64,000 bases of DNA from Streptomyces lienomycini (GTDB lineage: Bacteria > Actinomycetota > Actinomycetes > Streptomycetales > Streptomycetaceae), in assembly GCF_027947595.1 (NCBI RefSeq), contig NZ_CP116257.1, positions 5,950,001 through 6,014,000 on the forward strand, given 5' to 3'. Every line of letters starts with the position of its first letter. Within the stretch, counting starts at the first letter, position 1. This document shows, piece after piece, positions 9,501-17,528 of this stretch. The position numbers were made by a program, and so were the translations under genes. The notes under the pieces were generated by a model that ran no database searches, was not told where the DNA came from, and worked only from the letters and a program-made list of their open reading frames with translations.

Positions 9501-10912
9501 CGGGCGGCAACCTCACCCTCGGCGCCGGTCTCGAGCAGCGCCGTGGCGACGCTCTCCAGACCCACCGAACGGGACGCCTTCACGAGCACGACGTCCCCCG
9601 GGCGCAACTCGCTGCGCAACAGGTCGACCGCCGCCTGTGCGTCGGACACGTGCACCGACTCCTCACCCCACGAACCCTCGTTATATGCGCCCAGTTGCAG
9701 CCATCGGGCTTCCCTGCCCCCGACCGCGACGAGCTTGCTGACGTTGAGCCGGACGGCGAGCCGCCCGACCGCGTCGTGCTCGGCGAGCGCCTCGTCCCCG
9801 AGCTCGGCCATCTTGCCGAGCACCGCCCACGTACGGCGCCCCTTTCCCATGGCGACCAGCGCACGCAGCGCTGCCTTCATGGACTCGGGGTTCGCGTTGT
9901 AGGCGTCGTTGACGACCGTCACGCCGTCCGGGCGCTCGGTGACCTCCATCCGCCAGCGGGAGAGGGAGCCCGCCTCGGAGAGCGCGGTGGCGATCTCGTC
10001 TGCGGACATGCCCAACTCGTGGGCGACGGCGGCCGCGGCGAGCGCGTTCGACACGTGGTGCTCACCGTACAGGCGCATGGTCACATCGCTTGCACCGGAG
10101 GGTGTGTGAAGGCTGAAGGAAGGCTGTCCGGTGTCCGTGAGTCGCACGTTCTCGGCGCGAACGTCCGCTTCGTCGGACTCTCCGAAAAGGATCACCTTCG
10201 CCTTCGTTCGGGAGGCCATGGCCCGTACGAGCGGGTCGTCCGCGTTGAGGACCGCGGTGCCGCCCTCCTCGGCCGGCGGCAGCGCCTCGACGAGTTCGCC
10301 CTTGGCCCGGGCGATCTGCTCCCGGCCGCCGAACTCGCCGATGTGCGCGGAGCCGACGTTGAGGACGAGGCCGATCCGCGGCGGCGTCAGCTCGCACAGG
10401 TACCGGATGTGGCCGATGCCGCGGGCGCCCATCTCCAGGACGAGGAACCTCGTCTCGTCGGTGGCGGTGAGCGCGGTGAGCGGCAGCCCGACCTCGTTGT
10501 TCATGGAACCGGGCGTGAACACCGTGGGCGCCTTGCGGCGCAGGACCTGGGCGATCAGGTCCTTGGTGCTGGTCTTGCCGGCGGATCCGGTGAGGGCCAC
10601 GAGGGTGGTGCCGAGGCGGCGTACGACGTGCCGGGCGAGGGCGCCGAGGGCGGCCTGGACGTCGTCCACGACGATCGCGGGCACGCCGACGGGGCGGGAG
10701 CCGAGGACGGCCGCGGCTCCCGCTTCGACGACCTGCGCGGCGAAGTCGTGGCCGTCGACCCGTTCGCCGACGAAGGCGACGAAGAGGCTGCCGGGCCCGG
10801 CTTCCCGGGAGTCCCGGACGACCGGCCCGGTGACCTCGGCGGACGCGTCCGGTATGTCGTGCATCCGCCCGCCGACGACTTCTGCGATCTCGGCGAGTGA
10901 GAGGGTGATCAC
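9497..10912 (-). CDS. murF: UDP-N-acetylmuramoyl-tripeptide--D-alanyl-D-alanine ligase MurF
   Basis: Adds D-Ala-D-Ala to the UDP-MurNAc-tripeptide. I start it at GTG 10912, preceded by CAGGGGACGAACTT, giving 471 residues and an N-terminus ([15 protein letters not shown]) matching the family. The frame continues upstream through a tandem repeat, which I exclude. Visible elements are [17 protein letters not shown], the P-loop [10 protein letters not shown] at about 109-118, the ligase segment [23 protein letters not shown] and [16 protein letters not shown]. It lies 73 bp after murE, an unusually loose junction in this operon. Confidence 0.96.
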   Translation of the reverse strand: MITLSLAEIAEVVGGRMHDIPDASAEVTGPVVRDSREAGPGSLFVAFVGERVDGHDFAAQVVEAGAAAVLGSRPVGVPAIVVDDVQAALGALARHVVRRLGTTLVALTGSAGKTSTKDLIAQVLRRKAPTVFTPGSMNNEVGLPLTALTATDETRFLVLEMGARGIGHIRYLCELTPPRIGLVLNVGSAHIGEFGGREQIARAKGELVEALPPAEEGGTAVLNADDPLVRAMASRTKAKVILFGESDEADVRAENVRLTDTGQPSFSLHTPSGASDVTMRLYGEHHVSNALAAAAVAHELGMSADEIATALSEAGSLSRWRMEVTERPDGVTVVNDAYNANPESMKAALRALVAMGKGRRTWAVLGKMAELGDEALAEHDAVGRLAVRLNVSKLVAVGGREARWLQLGAYNEGSWGEESVHVSDAQAAVDLLRSELRPGDVVLVKASRSVGLESVATALLETGAEGEVAAR

Positions 10913-10946
10913 AAGTTCGTCCCCTGGATCAGGATCAGGATCGGCT

Positions 10947-10994
10947 GGATCGTTCGGGATCTCGTCCCTCGGATCGTTCGGGAGTTCATCCCTG
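10947..10994. repeat. Two 24-bp imperfect tandem repeats at the murE-murF junction
   Basis: Units 10947-10970 and 10971-10994 match at 20 of 24 positions, sharing GGATCGTTCGGGA. The second unit contains the murE stop codon, so the 3' end of murE appears partly duplicated into the spacer. On the minus strand each unit ends in an AGGGAYGA motif like the real murF ribosome-binding site (AGGGGACGA). Confidence 0.7.
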
Positions 10995-12653
10995 GGTCTT
11001 CTTGATGGCTTCGCGCAGCACCTGGCGGTCGTCGAAGGGACGGACGACACCGGCGATGTCCTGGCCCTGCTCGTGGCCCTTGCCCGCCACCAGCACGGTG
11101 TCGCCGGGCTCGGCCCGGGCGACGGCGGCGGCGATCGCGGCGGCCCGGTCCTCGAAGACCTGGACCTCGCCGCGCTCGTGCGCGGGCACGGACGCCGCGC
11201 CCTGGAGCATGGTGGCGAGGATCGCGAGGGGGTCCTCGGAGCGGGGGTTGTCGGAGGTCAGTACGGCGGTGTCGGCGAACCGGGCCACGGCGGCGCCCAT
11301 CGGTTCCCGCTTGGTGGTGTCCCGGTCGCCGCCGCAGCCGAGCACGGCGTGCAGCCTGCCCTCGGTGACCTTGCGCAGGGCCCGCAGGACGGACTCGACG
11401 GCGTCGGTCTTGTGGGCGTAGTCGACCACCGCGAAGTAGGGCTGGCCCTCGTCCACGCGCTCCAGCCGGCCCGGCACGCCCGGTACGGCGGCGACGCCGT
11501 CGGCGGCGCTCTGCGGGTCGAGTCCGGCGGCGGCGAGGGCGACGATCGCGGCGAGGCTGTTGGCCACGTTGAACGGCCCGGCCAGCGGCGACTTGGCCGA
11601 AATCCGCTCACCCTTGGGACCGAGCACGGTGAACGTGGAGTCCAGCGGACCGACCTCGACCTCGTCGGCACGCCAGTCGGCGTCCGGGTGGCCCTCGGCG
11701 GAGTAGGTGACGACCGGGACGGTGGCCTCGTTGGCGAGGCGGCGCCCGTACTCGTCGTCGACGTTGACCACGCCGAGTTTGCTGCGCTTCGGGGTGAAGA
11801 GCTGCGCCTTGGCCTGGAAGTAGTCCTCCATGCCGGAGTGGAACTCCATGTGCTCCGGGCTGAGGTTGGTGAAGACCGCGATGTCGAAGACGCAGGCGTC
11901 GACGCGGCCGAGCACCAGGGCGTGGCTGGAGACCTCCATGGCGACCGCGTCGGTGCCGCGCTCGCGCATCACCGCGAACAGCGCCTGGAGGTCGGTGGCC
12001 TCGGGCGTGGTGCGCTCGGACTTGATGCGCTCGTCGCCGATGCGCATCTCGACCGTGCCGATCAGACCGGTGGACTTCGCGGTGCGCAGACCGCCCTCGA
12101 CGAGGTAGGCCGTGGTGGTCTTGCCGGAGGTGCCGGTGATGCCGATCTGGAGGAGGTCGCGGCCGGGGTGGCCGTAGATCGTGGCCGCCAGTTCACCCAT
12201 CCGCGCGCGGGGGTCGTCGACGACGAGCGCCGGCAGTCCGGTGGCGGCGACGCGCTCCGCGCCGGCCGGGTCGGTCAGCACGGCGGCGGCGCCGAGGCCC
12301 GCGGCCTGGGTGACGAAGTCGGCGCCGTGGGCGCGGGCTCCGGGGAGGGCGGCGTACAGGTCACCGGGGCGCACGGCGCGCGAGTCGTGGGTGATGCCGG
12401 TGACCCCGGCGGAGCCGTCCGGAGCGGTGGCACCCAGCTGATCGGCGAGTTCCGCGAGGGGTGTGGCGGAGATCCGCACCGGCCGGGGCGGTCCCGGGTA
12501 TGTCACGGGGTGGCCCTTCTGGGTGGTTTGGGACTGTTCAGGGTGTGGCACGGCGGTGAGCGTACCGGGAGTACCCGCCTGCGGGCGAAGCGAGGGCTGG
12601 GGCGAGGCCTGGGGGGCGCTCTGGTTCCCGGGGTCGGGGGTGATCGTTGTCAC
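10986..12653 (-). CDS. murE: UDP-N-acetylmuramoyl-tripeptide synthetase MurE
   Basis: Adds the third, diamino acid residue to UDP-MurNAc-L-Ala-D-Glu; in Streptomyces this is LL-diaminopimelate. The 555-residue form starts at GTG 12653 with AGGA seven bases upstream. Its first ~60 residues are a Pro/Gln/Thr-rich extension seen in streptomycete MurE, and an internal GTG (VTYPGPPRP) could also serve. Signatures are THDSRAVRPGDLYAAL, GTSGKTTTAYLV, NLSPEHMEFHSGMEDYFQAK and the diaminopimelate-type TSDNPRSEDPLAI. It lies 73 bp after ftsI. Confidence 0.97.
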   Translation of the reverse strand: MTTITPDPGNQSAPQASPQPSLRPQAGTPGTLTAVPHPEQSQTTQKGHPVTYPGPPRPVRISATPLAELADQLGATAPDGSAGVTGITHDSRAVRPGDLYAALPGARAHGADFVTQAAGLGAAAVLTDPAGAERVAATGLPALVVDDPRARMGELAATIYGHPGRDLLQIGITGTSGKTTTAYLVEGGLRTAKSTGLIGTVEMRIGDERIKSERTTPEATDLQALFAVMRERGTDAVAMEVSSHALVLGRVDACVFDIAVFTNLSPEHMEFHSGMEDYFQAKAQLFTPKRSKLGVVNVDDEYGRRLANEATVPVVTYSAEGHPDADWRADEVEVGPLDSTFTVLGPKGERISAKSPLAGPFNVANSLAAIVALAAAGLDPQSAADGVAAVPGVPGRLERVDEGQPYFAVVDYAHKTDAVESVLRALRKVTEGRLHAVLGCGGDRDTTKREPMGAAVARFADTAVLTSDNPRSEDPLAILATMLQGAASVPAHERGEVQVFEDRAAAIAAAVARAEPGDTVLVAGKGHEQGQDIAGVVRPFDDRQVLREAIKKTQG

Positions 12654-12726
12654 GGGTGGTTCCTGGTGGCTCGGTACTGAAACGGCGCTGGCTCGGTACG
12701 GGCTCGGTGGGTGCGGGCGGGGCGGC

Positions 12727-14514
12727 TCAGGGCTTGAAGGTGACCGGGAGGTTCGCGGGGGCGGCCCCGGTCGGCGGGACCTGAAGGGTCTTCAGGGCGA
12801 ACTCCATGACCTGCTTGTAGATGGGGCCGCAGATCTGGCCGCCGAAGTAGCTGCCCTCGGTGGCGTTCTGGATGGCGCAGTAGACGGTGACGCGGGGCTT
12901 GTCGGCGGGGGCGAAACCGGCGAACGACGAGGTGTAGCCGTGGTACTTGCCGGTGGCCGGATCCACCCGGTTGGCCGTGCCCGTCTTGCCCGCCACCCGG
13001 TAGCCGGGGATGCGGGCCTTGGTGCCGGTGCCCTCCTCGTCGTCGACGACGGATTCCAGCATCCGGGCGAGTGTCTTCGCGGTCTTCTCGCTGGTCACCC
13101 GGGTCTTCTTGGGCTCGGGGGCCGGTGTGAAGCGTCCGTCGGCGCCCTTGGTGCCGCGCACCAGCGTGGGTTCGACGCGGACGCCGCCGTTGGCGACGGT
13201 CGAGTAGATGGAGGCCGCCTGGAGCGCGTTCACGGAGACGCCCTGGCCGAAAGGGATCGTGTACTGCTGCGAGGTCGACCACTGGTCGGGCGGCGCGAGG
13301 ATGCCCTTGGTCTCGCCGGGGAAGCCGAGGCCGCTGTAGCCGCCGAGGCCGAACTTGCGCAGGTAGGAGTAGAGCACCTTGTTGGCCTCGGCCTGGGTCT
13401 TGCCCAGCTCGCCGGTGGCCATGATGGTGCCGATGTTGCTGGACTTGGCGAGCACGCCGTTGAGCGTGAGGTACCAGGTCGGGTGGTCGATGTCGTCCTT
13501 GAAGAGCCGGTCGCCGCGCTTGAGCCGGTTGGGGACGGTGATGCGGGTGCCCGGCGTGGCGGCGTTCTCCTCCAGCACGGCCGCCATCGACAGCACCTTG
13601 GCGGTGGAGCCCGGTTCGAAGGCGTCCTGGAGGGCGGCGTTGCCGAGCGCGGCGGGGTCGGCGTGGGCGAGGTCGCCCGGGTCGAAGCTCGGGGCGTTGG
13701 CCATGGCGAGGATCTCGCCGGTCTCCGTGTCCTGGACGATGACGTAGCCGCCGTCCGCCTTGGACTTCTCCACCTGCTCGCTGATGGCGTGCTGCGCGGC
13801 CCACTGGATGTCGCGGTCGATGGTCAGCTCGACGTCGCTGCCGGGCACGGCGGGCGTCTCGGTCGAACCGGCGGTGGGCACCTGGCGCCCGCCCGACTGC
13901 GCGTAGCGGATCCTGCCGTCCTCGCCGGCCAGGGTCTTGTCCAGCTTCCGCTCCAGGCCGCCGCCGCCCTTGCCGTCGGCGCCGACCCAGCCGAGGATGC
14001 CGGCGGCGAGGTCGCCGCCCGGGTACACCCGCTTGCTGCTGGGGTCGGCGAAGACGCCCGCGAGGACGTTGACGACGGACTTGTCCGTCTCCGCCTTCGT
14101 GACGAGCGCGCTCTTCAGGTCCTTGATCTGGTTCCAGACCTGGGGGGTCTGCCGTCGCGCGAGGCGGACGTAGCGCAGTTCCCCGTTCTTCGGCCGGAGC
14201 CGGTCGACGAGGTCCTGCTGGTCCTCGCCGAGGATCGGCGCGAGGAGCGCCGCCGCCTGCTCGGGTCCGTCGCCGACCTTCAGCTGCTCGCGGGTGAACA
14301 TCGTGGGGTCGGCGGTGATGTCGTAGGAGTCCACGGTGCTCGCGAGGGCGACGCCGTTGCGGTCGGTGATGCCGCCGCGTTCGGCGGGCAGGGTGTGCAC
14401 GACGTAGCGGTTCTGCTCGGCCTTCGCGGAGTAGGTGCCGGCGTCGACGGCCTGCACCTGGAGGAGCCGTACGACGAAGGCGGCCAGCACCAGGGTCAGC
14501 GCGAGGCCGATCAT
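12727..14514 (-). CDS. ftsI: Septal class B penicillin-binding protein FtsI (PBP3), main part
   Basis: D,D-transpeptidase that cross-links septal peptidoglycan and partners FtsW. The 595 residues shown begin with the transmembrane helix (MIGLALTLVLAAFVVRLLQVQ). A PBP dimerisation domain follows (AERGGITDRNGVALA), then the transpeptidase domain with SxxK in EPGSTAKV, SxN in AKSSNIGTIM and KTG in VAGKTGTAN. The cytoplasmic tail expected ahead of the helix is in another frame (next entry): the conserved IRLGSPRPRLR lies directly upstream in this frame, but no usable start precedes it. ATG 14514 is the only in-frame start and overlaps a TGA (ATGA). Either one base is missing from the assembly or translation restarts here. 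Confidence 0.9.
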   Translation of the reverse strand: MIGLALTLVLAAFVVRLLQVQAVDAGTYSAKAEQNRYVVHTLPAERGGITDRNGVALASTVDSYDITADPTMFTREQLKVGDGPEQAAALLAPILGEDQQDLVDRLRPKNGELRYVRLARRQTPQVWNQIKDLKSALVTKAETDKSVVNVLAGVFADPSSKRVYPGGDLAAGILGWVGADGKGGGGLERKLDKTLAGEDGRIRYAQSGGRQVPTAGSTETPAVPGSDVELTIDRDIQWAAQHAISEQVEKSKADGGYVIVQDTETGEILAMANAPSFDPGDLAHADPAALGNAALQDAFEPGSTAKVLSMAAVLEENAATPGTRITVPNRLKRGDRLFKDDIDHPTWYLTLNGVLAKSSNIGTIMATGELGKTQAEANKVLYSYLRKFGLGGYSGLGFPGETKGILAPPDQWSTSQQYTIPFGQGVSVNALQAASIYSTVANGGVRVEPTLVRGTKGADGRFTPAPEPKKTRVTSEKTAKTLARMLESVVDDEEGTGTKARIPGYRVAGKTGTANRVDPATGKYHGYTSSFAGFAPADKPRVTVYCAIQNATEGSYFGGQICGPIYKQVMEFALKTLQVPPTGAAPANLPVTFKP

Positions 14515-14690
14515 GCGCAGGCGCGGGCGCGGGCTGCCCAGCCGGATGGCGCGGGCCGCGGGCGCGGCGGTCCCGGCCTGCGGGCGGGCCGGGCACCGGG
14601 TCCGGGCTGTCGCCGCCCGCCGGGGCGGACGGGCCTCGCGGGTCCTGGCACCCGGCGGCGCGGCGGTTCCCTGTCGGACACTTCCGTCAC
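14511..14690 (-). CDS. ftsI: Frame-separated N-terminal tail of FtsI (59 codons)
   Basis: Starts at GTG 14690, overlapping the stop of the ftsL-like gene (GTGA). It encodes VTEVSDREPPRRRVPGPARP, which from memory is the conserved N-terminus of streptomycete FtsI. The frame then drifts and ends at a TGA (14513-14511) overlapping the ATG of the main FtsI reading frame. Joining the two frames needs one inserted base, most likely in the C/G-rich run around 14590-14640. It is best read as part of ftsI rather than an independent gene. Confidence 0.6.
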   Translation of the reverse strand: MTEVSDREPPRRRVPGPARPVRPGGRRQPGPGARPARRPGPPRPRPAPSGWAARARACA

Positions 14691-15250
14691 CTGCCGGGAG
14701 TCGGGGTCGGGGTGGGCGTCGCCGCTGGGGTGGGGGTGGCGGCTGTGCTGGGTGTGGCCGCGGGGGTGGACGTGGGGGCGGGGCCGGCGGGCTCGGTGTA
14801 CGGGGACGGGGCGGCCGCGGACGCGTCGCCGGACGTCGCGGTCAGCGCCTCGGGCGCGAGGACCAGCGGGGTGGCCGCGGCGGGCGCGGGGCTGGGCGAG
14901 CCCTTGACGGTGCCGTCGGGGTCGAGGAAGGCGGGGTCGCCGCCGGGCACCATGCCCAGCTCGCGGGCGCGGCGCTGGAGGGCCCGGGGGGCGGAGTAGG
15001 CGTCGATGTCCCGCTGGAGGGCCTGCTCCTCGTCGGTCAGCTCCTTGGTCTGCTGCTTCAGGTCGTCCAGCTGGAAGGAGCCCTCGCTCAGGGCGGAGTT
15101 CAGCACCAGGAGCCCGATGAGGCCGCCGCCGAGCAGGACGACGACGAGGAGGACGAAGGGCGCCCGGGCGGCCTGGCCGCGGGGGCCGCCCGTGGGAAGG
15201 AGCCGGGCGAGGCGGGCCGCCCTGCCCTTCAGTTCGGGTTTCCTGCTCAC
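14687..15250 (-). CDS. ftsL: FtsL-like septum formation initiator protein
   Basis: Small bitopic protein in the ftsL position between rsmH and ftsI. I start it at GTG 15250 with GGGGGGAGGGC upstream (187 residues). It has a basic cytoplasmic segment (1-30), a transmembrane helix (about 32-54, FVLLVVVLLGGGLIGLLVL), and a leucine/glutamine-rich coiled coil (FQLDDLKQQTKELTDEEQALQRDI) typical of FtsL/DivIC. SAPRALQRRARELGMVPGGDPAF follows, then a long Ala/Pro/Thr-rich low-complexity tail. Identification rests on topology and position, since FtsL is poorly conserved. It likely complexes with FtsQ and a DivIC homologue. Confidence 0.8.
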   Translation of the reverse strand: MSRKPELKGRAARLARLLPTGGPRGQAARAPFVLLVVVLLGGGLIGLLVLNSALSEGSFQLDDLKQQTKELTDEEQALQRDIDAYSAPRALQRRARELGMVPGGDPAFLDPDGTVKGSPSPAPAAATPLVLAPEALTATSGDASAAAPSPYTEPAGPAPTSTPAATPSTAATPTPAATPTPTPTPGR

Positions 15251-15329
15251 GCGCCCTCCCCCCGGCCCGGGTGGGCCGTCCGCACCCGTGTCTGGCCTGC
15301 CCTCACTCGGTTCACCCGAGGGACCCTCC

Positions 15330-16286
15330 TCACCCGACGGACTCCCTGATGCGCTCGGCGCCGCGCAGCCGCGCCGGTGCCGCCCGCCGGTTCTCGGCGA
15401 TCTCCTCCTCGGTGGGAAGTTCGGCACCGCGGGTGAGCAGCTTGAGCCGGGGTGCGTAGCGTTCGGGGACCACGGGCAGGCCGGGCGGCGCGGTGTTGGC
15501 TGCGCCGGCCGCGAGGACCTGCTTGACCAGCCGGTCCTCCAGTGACTGGTAGGACAGTACGGCGATCCGCCCGCCGACGGCGAGCGCTTCGACGGCGGCC
15601 GGGATCGCCCGCTCCAGCACGGACAGCTCGCCGTTGACCTCGATGCGCAGGGCCTGGAAGGTGCGCTTGGCCGGGTTGCCGCCGGTGCGCTTGGCCGCCT
15701 GCGGCAGCGCCGCCCGGATCAGCTCCACGAGGCGCGCGCTGTTGGTGAACGGCTCCTTCTCGCGCTCGCGCACGACGGCGGACACGATCCGCTTGGCCTG
15801 CTTCTCCTCGCCGTACGCCCGCAGGATGCGGACGAGTTCGCCGGGCGGGTAGGTGTTGAGCACCTCGGCGGCGCTCATGCCGGTGCTCTGGTCCATCCGC
15901 ATGTCGAGCGGGGCGTCCTGGGCGTAGGCGAAGCCGCGGTCGGCCTCGTCGAGCTGCATGGAGGAGACGCCGAGGTCGAAGAGCACGCCCTGGACGCGGG
16001 GGACGCCGAGCCGGTCGAGCACCTCGGGCAGCTCGTCGTAGACGGCGTGGACGAGGGTGGCGCGCTCGCCGTGGGGGGCGAGCCGCTCGCCGGACAGGCG
16101 CAGCGCCTCCTTGTCGCGGTCGAGGGCGACGAGCCGGGCCTCGGGGAAGCGTTCGAGGAGCGCCTCGCTGTGCCCGCCGAGTCCCAGCGTGCAGTCGACG
16201 ACCACGGCTCCCGGCTCCTGGAGGGCGGGCGCCAGCAGGTCCAGGCACCGCTGGAGCATCACCGGGACGTGTCGACTCTGGCTCAA
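15330..16286 (-). CDS. rsmH: 16S rRNA (cytosine-1402-N4)-methyltransferase RsmH (MraW)
   Basis: SAM-dependent enzyme that methylates N4 of C1402 in 16S rRNA; usually the first gene of the dcw operon. The 318-residue product has [13 protein letters not shown], the SAM-binding [53 protein letters not shown] and a C-terminal [14 protein letters not shown]. The normally SYHSLEDR motif reads SYQSLEDR here. The start is TTG 16286; GAGAGG lies about 15 bases upstream and no better start was seen. There is no mraZ upstream. Confidence 0.97.
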   Translation of the reverse strand: MSQSRHVPVMLQRCLDLLAPALQEPGAVVVDCTLGLGGHSEALLERFPEARLVALDRDKEALRLSGERLAPHGERATLVHAVYDELPEVLDRLGVPRVQGVLFDLGVSSMQLDEADRGFAYAQDAPLDMRMDQSTGMSAAEVLNTYPPGELVRILRAYGEEKQAKRIVSAVVREREKEPFTNSARLVELIRAALPQAAKRTGGNPAKRTFQALRIEVNGELSVLERAIPAAVEALAVGGRIAVLSYQSLEDRLVKQVLAAGAANTAPPGLPVVPERYAPRLKLLTRGAELPTEEEIAENRRAAPARLRGAERIRESVG

Positions 16287-16511
16287 GTGGGGCGGCCTCT
16301 CAGGTCCGGCACGGCGTCACGCACTGCCGGGTCCCCTCCCGCTCGCATCCGAAGGGGAGGCCTGCCGGCGCCAAAAGCGTCGGCCGGCCGGGAGCGGGAG
16401 GAGGCCGAGCCGTACGTACGCGCCGCGCACGTGGGGAGATCTGGCGGGACGTCGCCCAGGTCTCCGGGGAATTCAGTCCAGCAGGGAGGACCACGCCTCC
16501 CGCTTCGCGTC

Positions 16512-16539
16512 ACTTTAGTCCACCGTGTCGCCCGGTCAA
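16512..16539 (-). promoter_or_regulatory. Putative promoter of the rsmH (dcw) operon
   Basis: On the minus strand TTGACC (16539-16534) and TAAAGT (16517-16512) are separated by 16 bases, a good housekeeping-type promoter. The predicted start point near 16505 leaves a leader of about 220 nt before the TTG of rsmH. That leader contains a perfect GGGAGG/CCTCCC hairpin (16484-16501) and other GC-rich inverted repeats. The stretch 16287-16713 holds no gene I can support. Confidence 0.6.
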
Positions 16540-16713
16540 TCAACCGGCCTGCGCGTCGCGGACGCGGCGCCCGCAAACCGGCATGGCACGGCATTTCACC
16601 CGTACGGCTGCATACGCACCGCCCTGTGGGTTGGCTCACAACAAGCCTCGATGACGTTCTTTGTCCCGCTTCACAGCGGGCCACGGGCGGGGACGGCCAG
16701 TAACGTCATGGCT

Positions 16714-17262
16714 ATGACGACTTCCGCATCGGTACCCACAGGCCCGGAATCCACCGTCGAGGGCGGCCACACCGTCACCGACCGACTCGTCGAGGCGAAC
16801 GGACGCTACGCCGCGGCCTTCGCCGACCCCGGGATGGACGCCCGCCCCGTACAGCGCGTCGCCGTCGTGGCCTGCATGGACGCACGCATCGACCTGCACG
16901 CGGCGCTCGGTCTGGAACTCGGTGACTGTCACACGATCCGCAACGCGGGCGGTGTCGTCACCGACGACGTGATCCGCTCCCTGACGATCAGCCAGCGGGC
17001 ACTCGGCACCCGCAGCGTGGCCCTCATCCACCACACCAACTGCGGCATGGAGTCCATCACCGAGGACTTCCGGCACGATCTGGAGCTGGAGGTCGGCCAG
17101 CGCCCCGCGTGGGCGGTGGAGGCCTTCCGGGACGCCGACCAGGACGTGCGGCAGTCGATCGAGCGGGTGCGCACCTCTCCGTTCCTGCTGCACACGGAGG
17201 ACGTGCGCGGTTTCGTCTTCGACGTGAAGACGGGTCTGCTGCGCGAGGTCGACCCCGCCTGA
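16714..17262 (+). CDS. Beta-class carbonic anhydrase
   Basis: Interconverts CO2 and bicarbonate in the cytoplasm. The 182-residue protein has the zinc/active-site residues of the beta class: Cys54, Asp56 and Arg58 in ACMDAR, and the His and Cys110 ligands in LIHHTNCGM, with the family NAGGVVTDDVIRSL between them. I start at ATG 16714; ATG 16708 in the same frame would add two residues. A perfect CCCGCT/AGCGGG hairpin (16665-16680) lies upstream. The gene is divergent from the dcw cluster. Confidence 0.92.
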   Translation: MTTSASVPTGPESTVEGGHTVTDRLVEANGRYAAAFADPGMDARPVQRVAVVACMDARIDLHAALGLELGDCHTIRNAGGVVTDDVIRSLTISQRALGTRSVALIHHTNCGMESITEDFRHDLELEVGQRPAWAVEAFRDADQDVRQSIERVRTSPFLLHTEDVRGFVFDVKTGLLREVDPA

Positions 17263-17345
17263 TCGGGTCGAACCCGGTGGCCCACCCCGAGGCTCCCGCC
17301 GGACAAGCGCCGCAAAGGCCGCAAGGGCCGACATGTCGCGGCCAG

Positions 17346-17354
17346 TTGTCCACA
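17346..17354 (+). promoter_or_regulatory. DnaA-box-like site TTGTCCACA upstream of the MoxR operon
   Basis: The nine bases match the Streptomyces DnaA box exactly. The site is single, lies between the carbonic anhydrase stop and the MoxR start, and is far from an origin signature. DnaA could act here as a transcription factor, but a nine-base match can occur by chance. The surrounding 17263-17528 region holds no other feature apart from a short CGGGT/ACCCG hairpin just after the anhydrase. Confidence 0.3.
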
Positions 17355-17528
17355 GGCGAGTGACACGAATCGGTAACGGCGGCAAGAATGCGGGAAGTGG
17401 TGTCGCACGGAACTTTTTCCGGGCGGTGTCCGTGATTCGGGGTGGACCGGTCCGCGGTGCGGGGCCGGCCCGGCAAGTTGGGGTACCCCCGCTTCCCAGG
17501 AAGTGCGGGGAAAGGCCGAGGAGGGCCG

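Noticed and set aside
12727..14514. ftsI as a true pseudogene
   Set aside because: The membrane helix and transpeptidase motifs are intact and a start codon with coupling exists; a missing base in the assembly is more likely for a gene of this importance.
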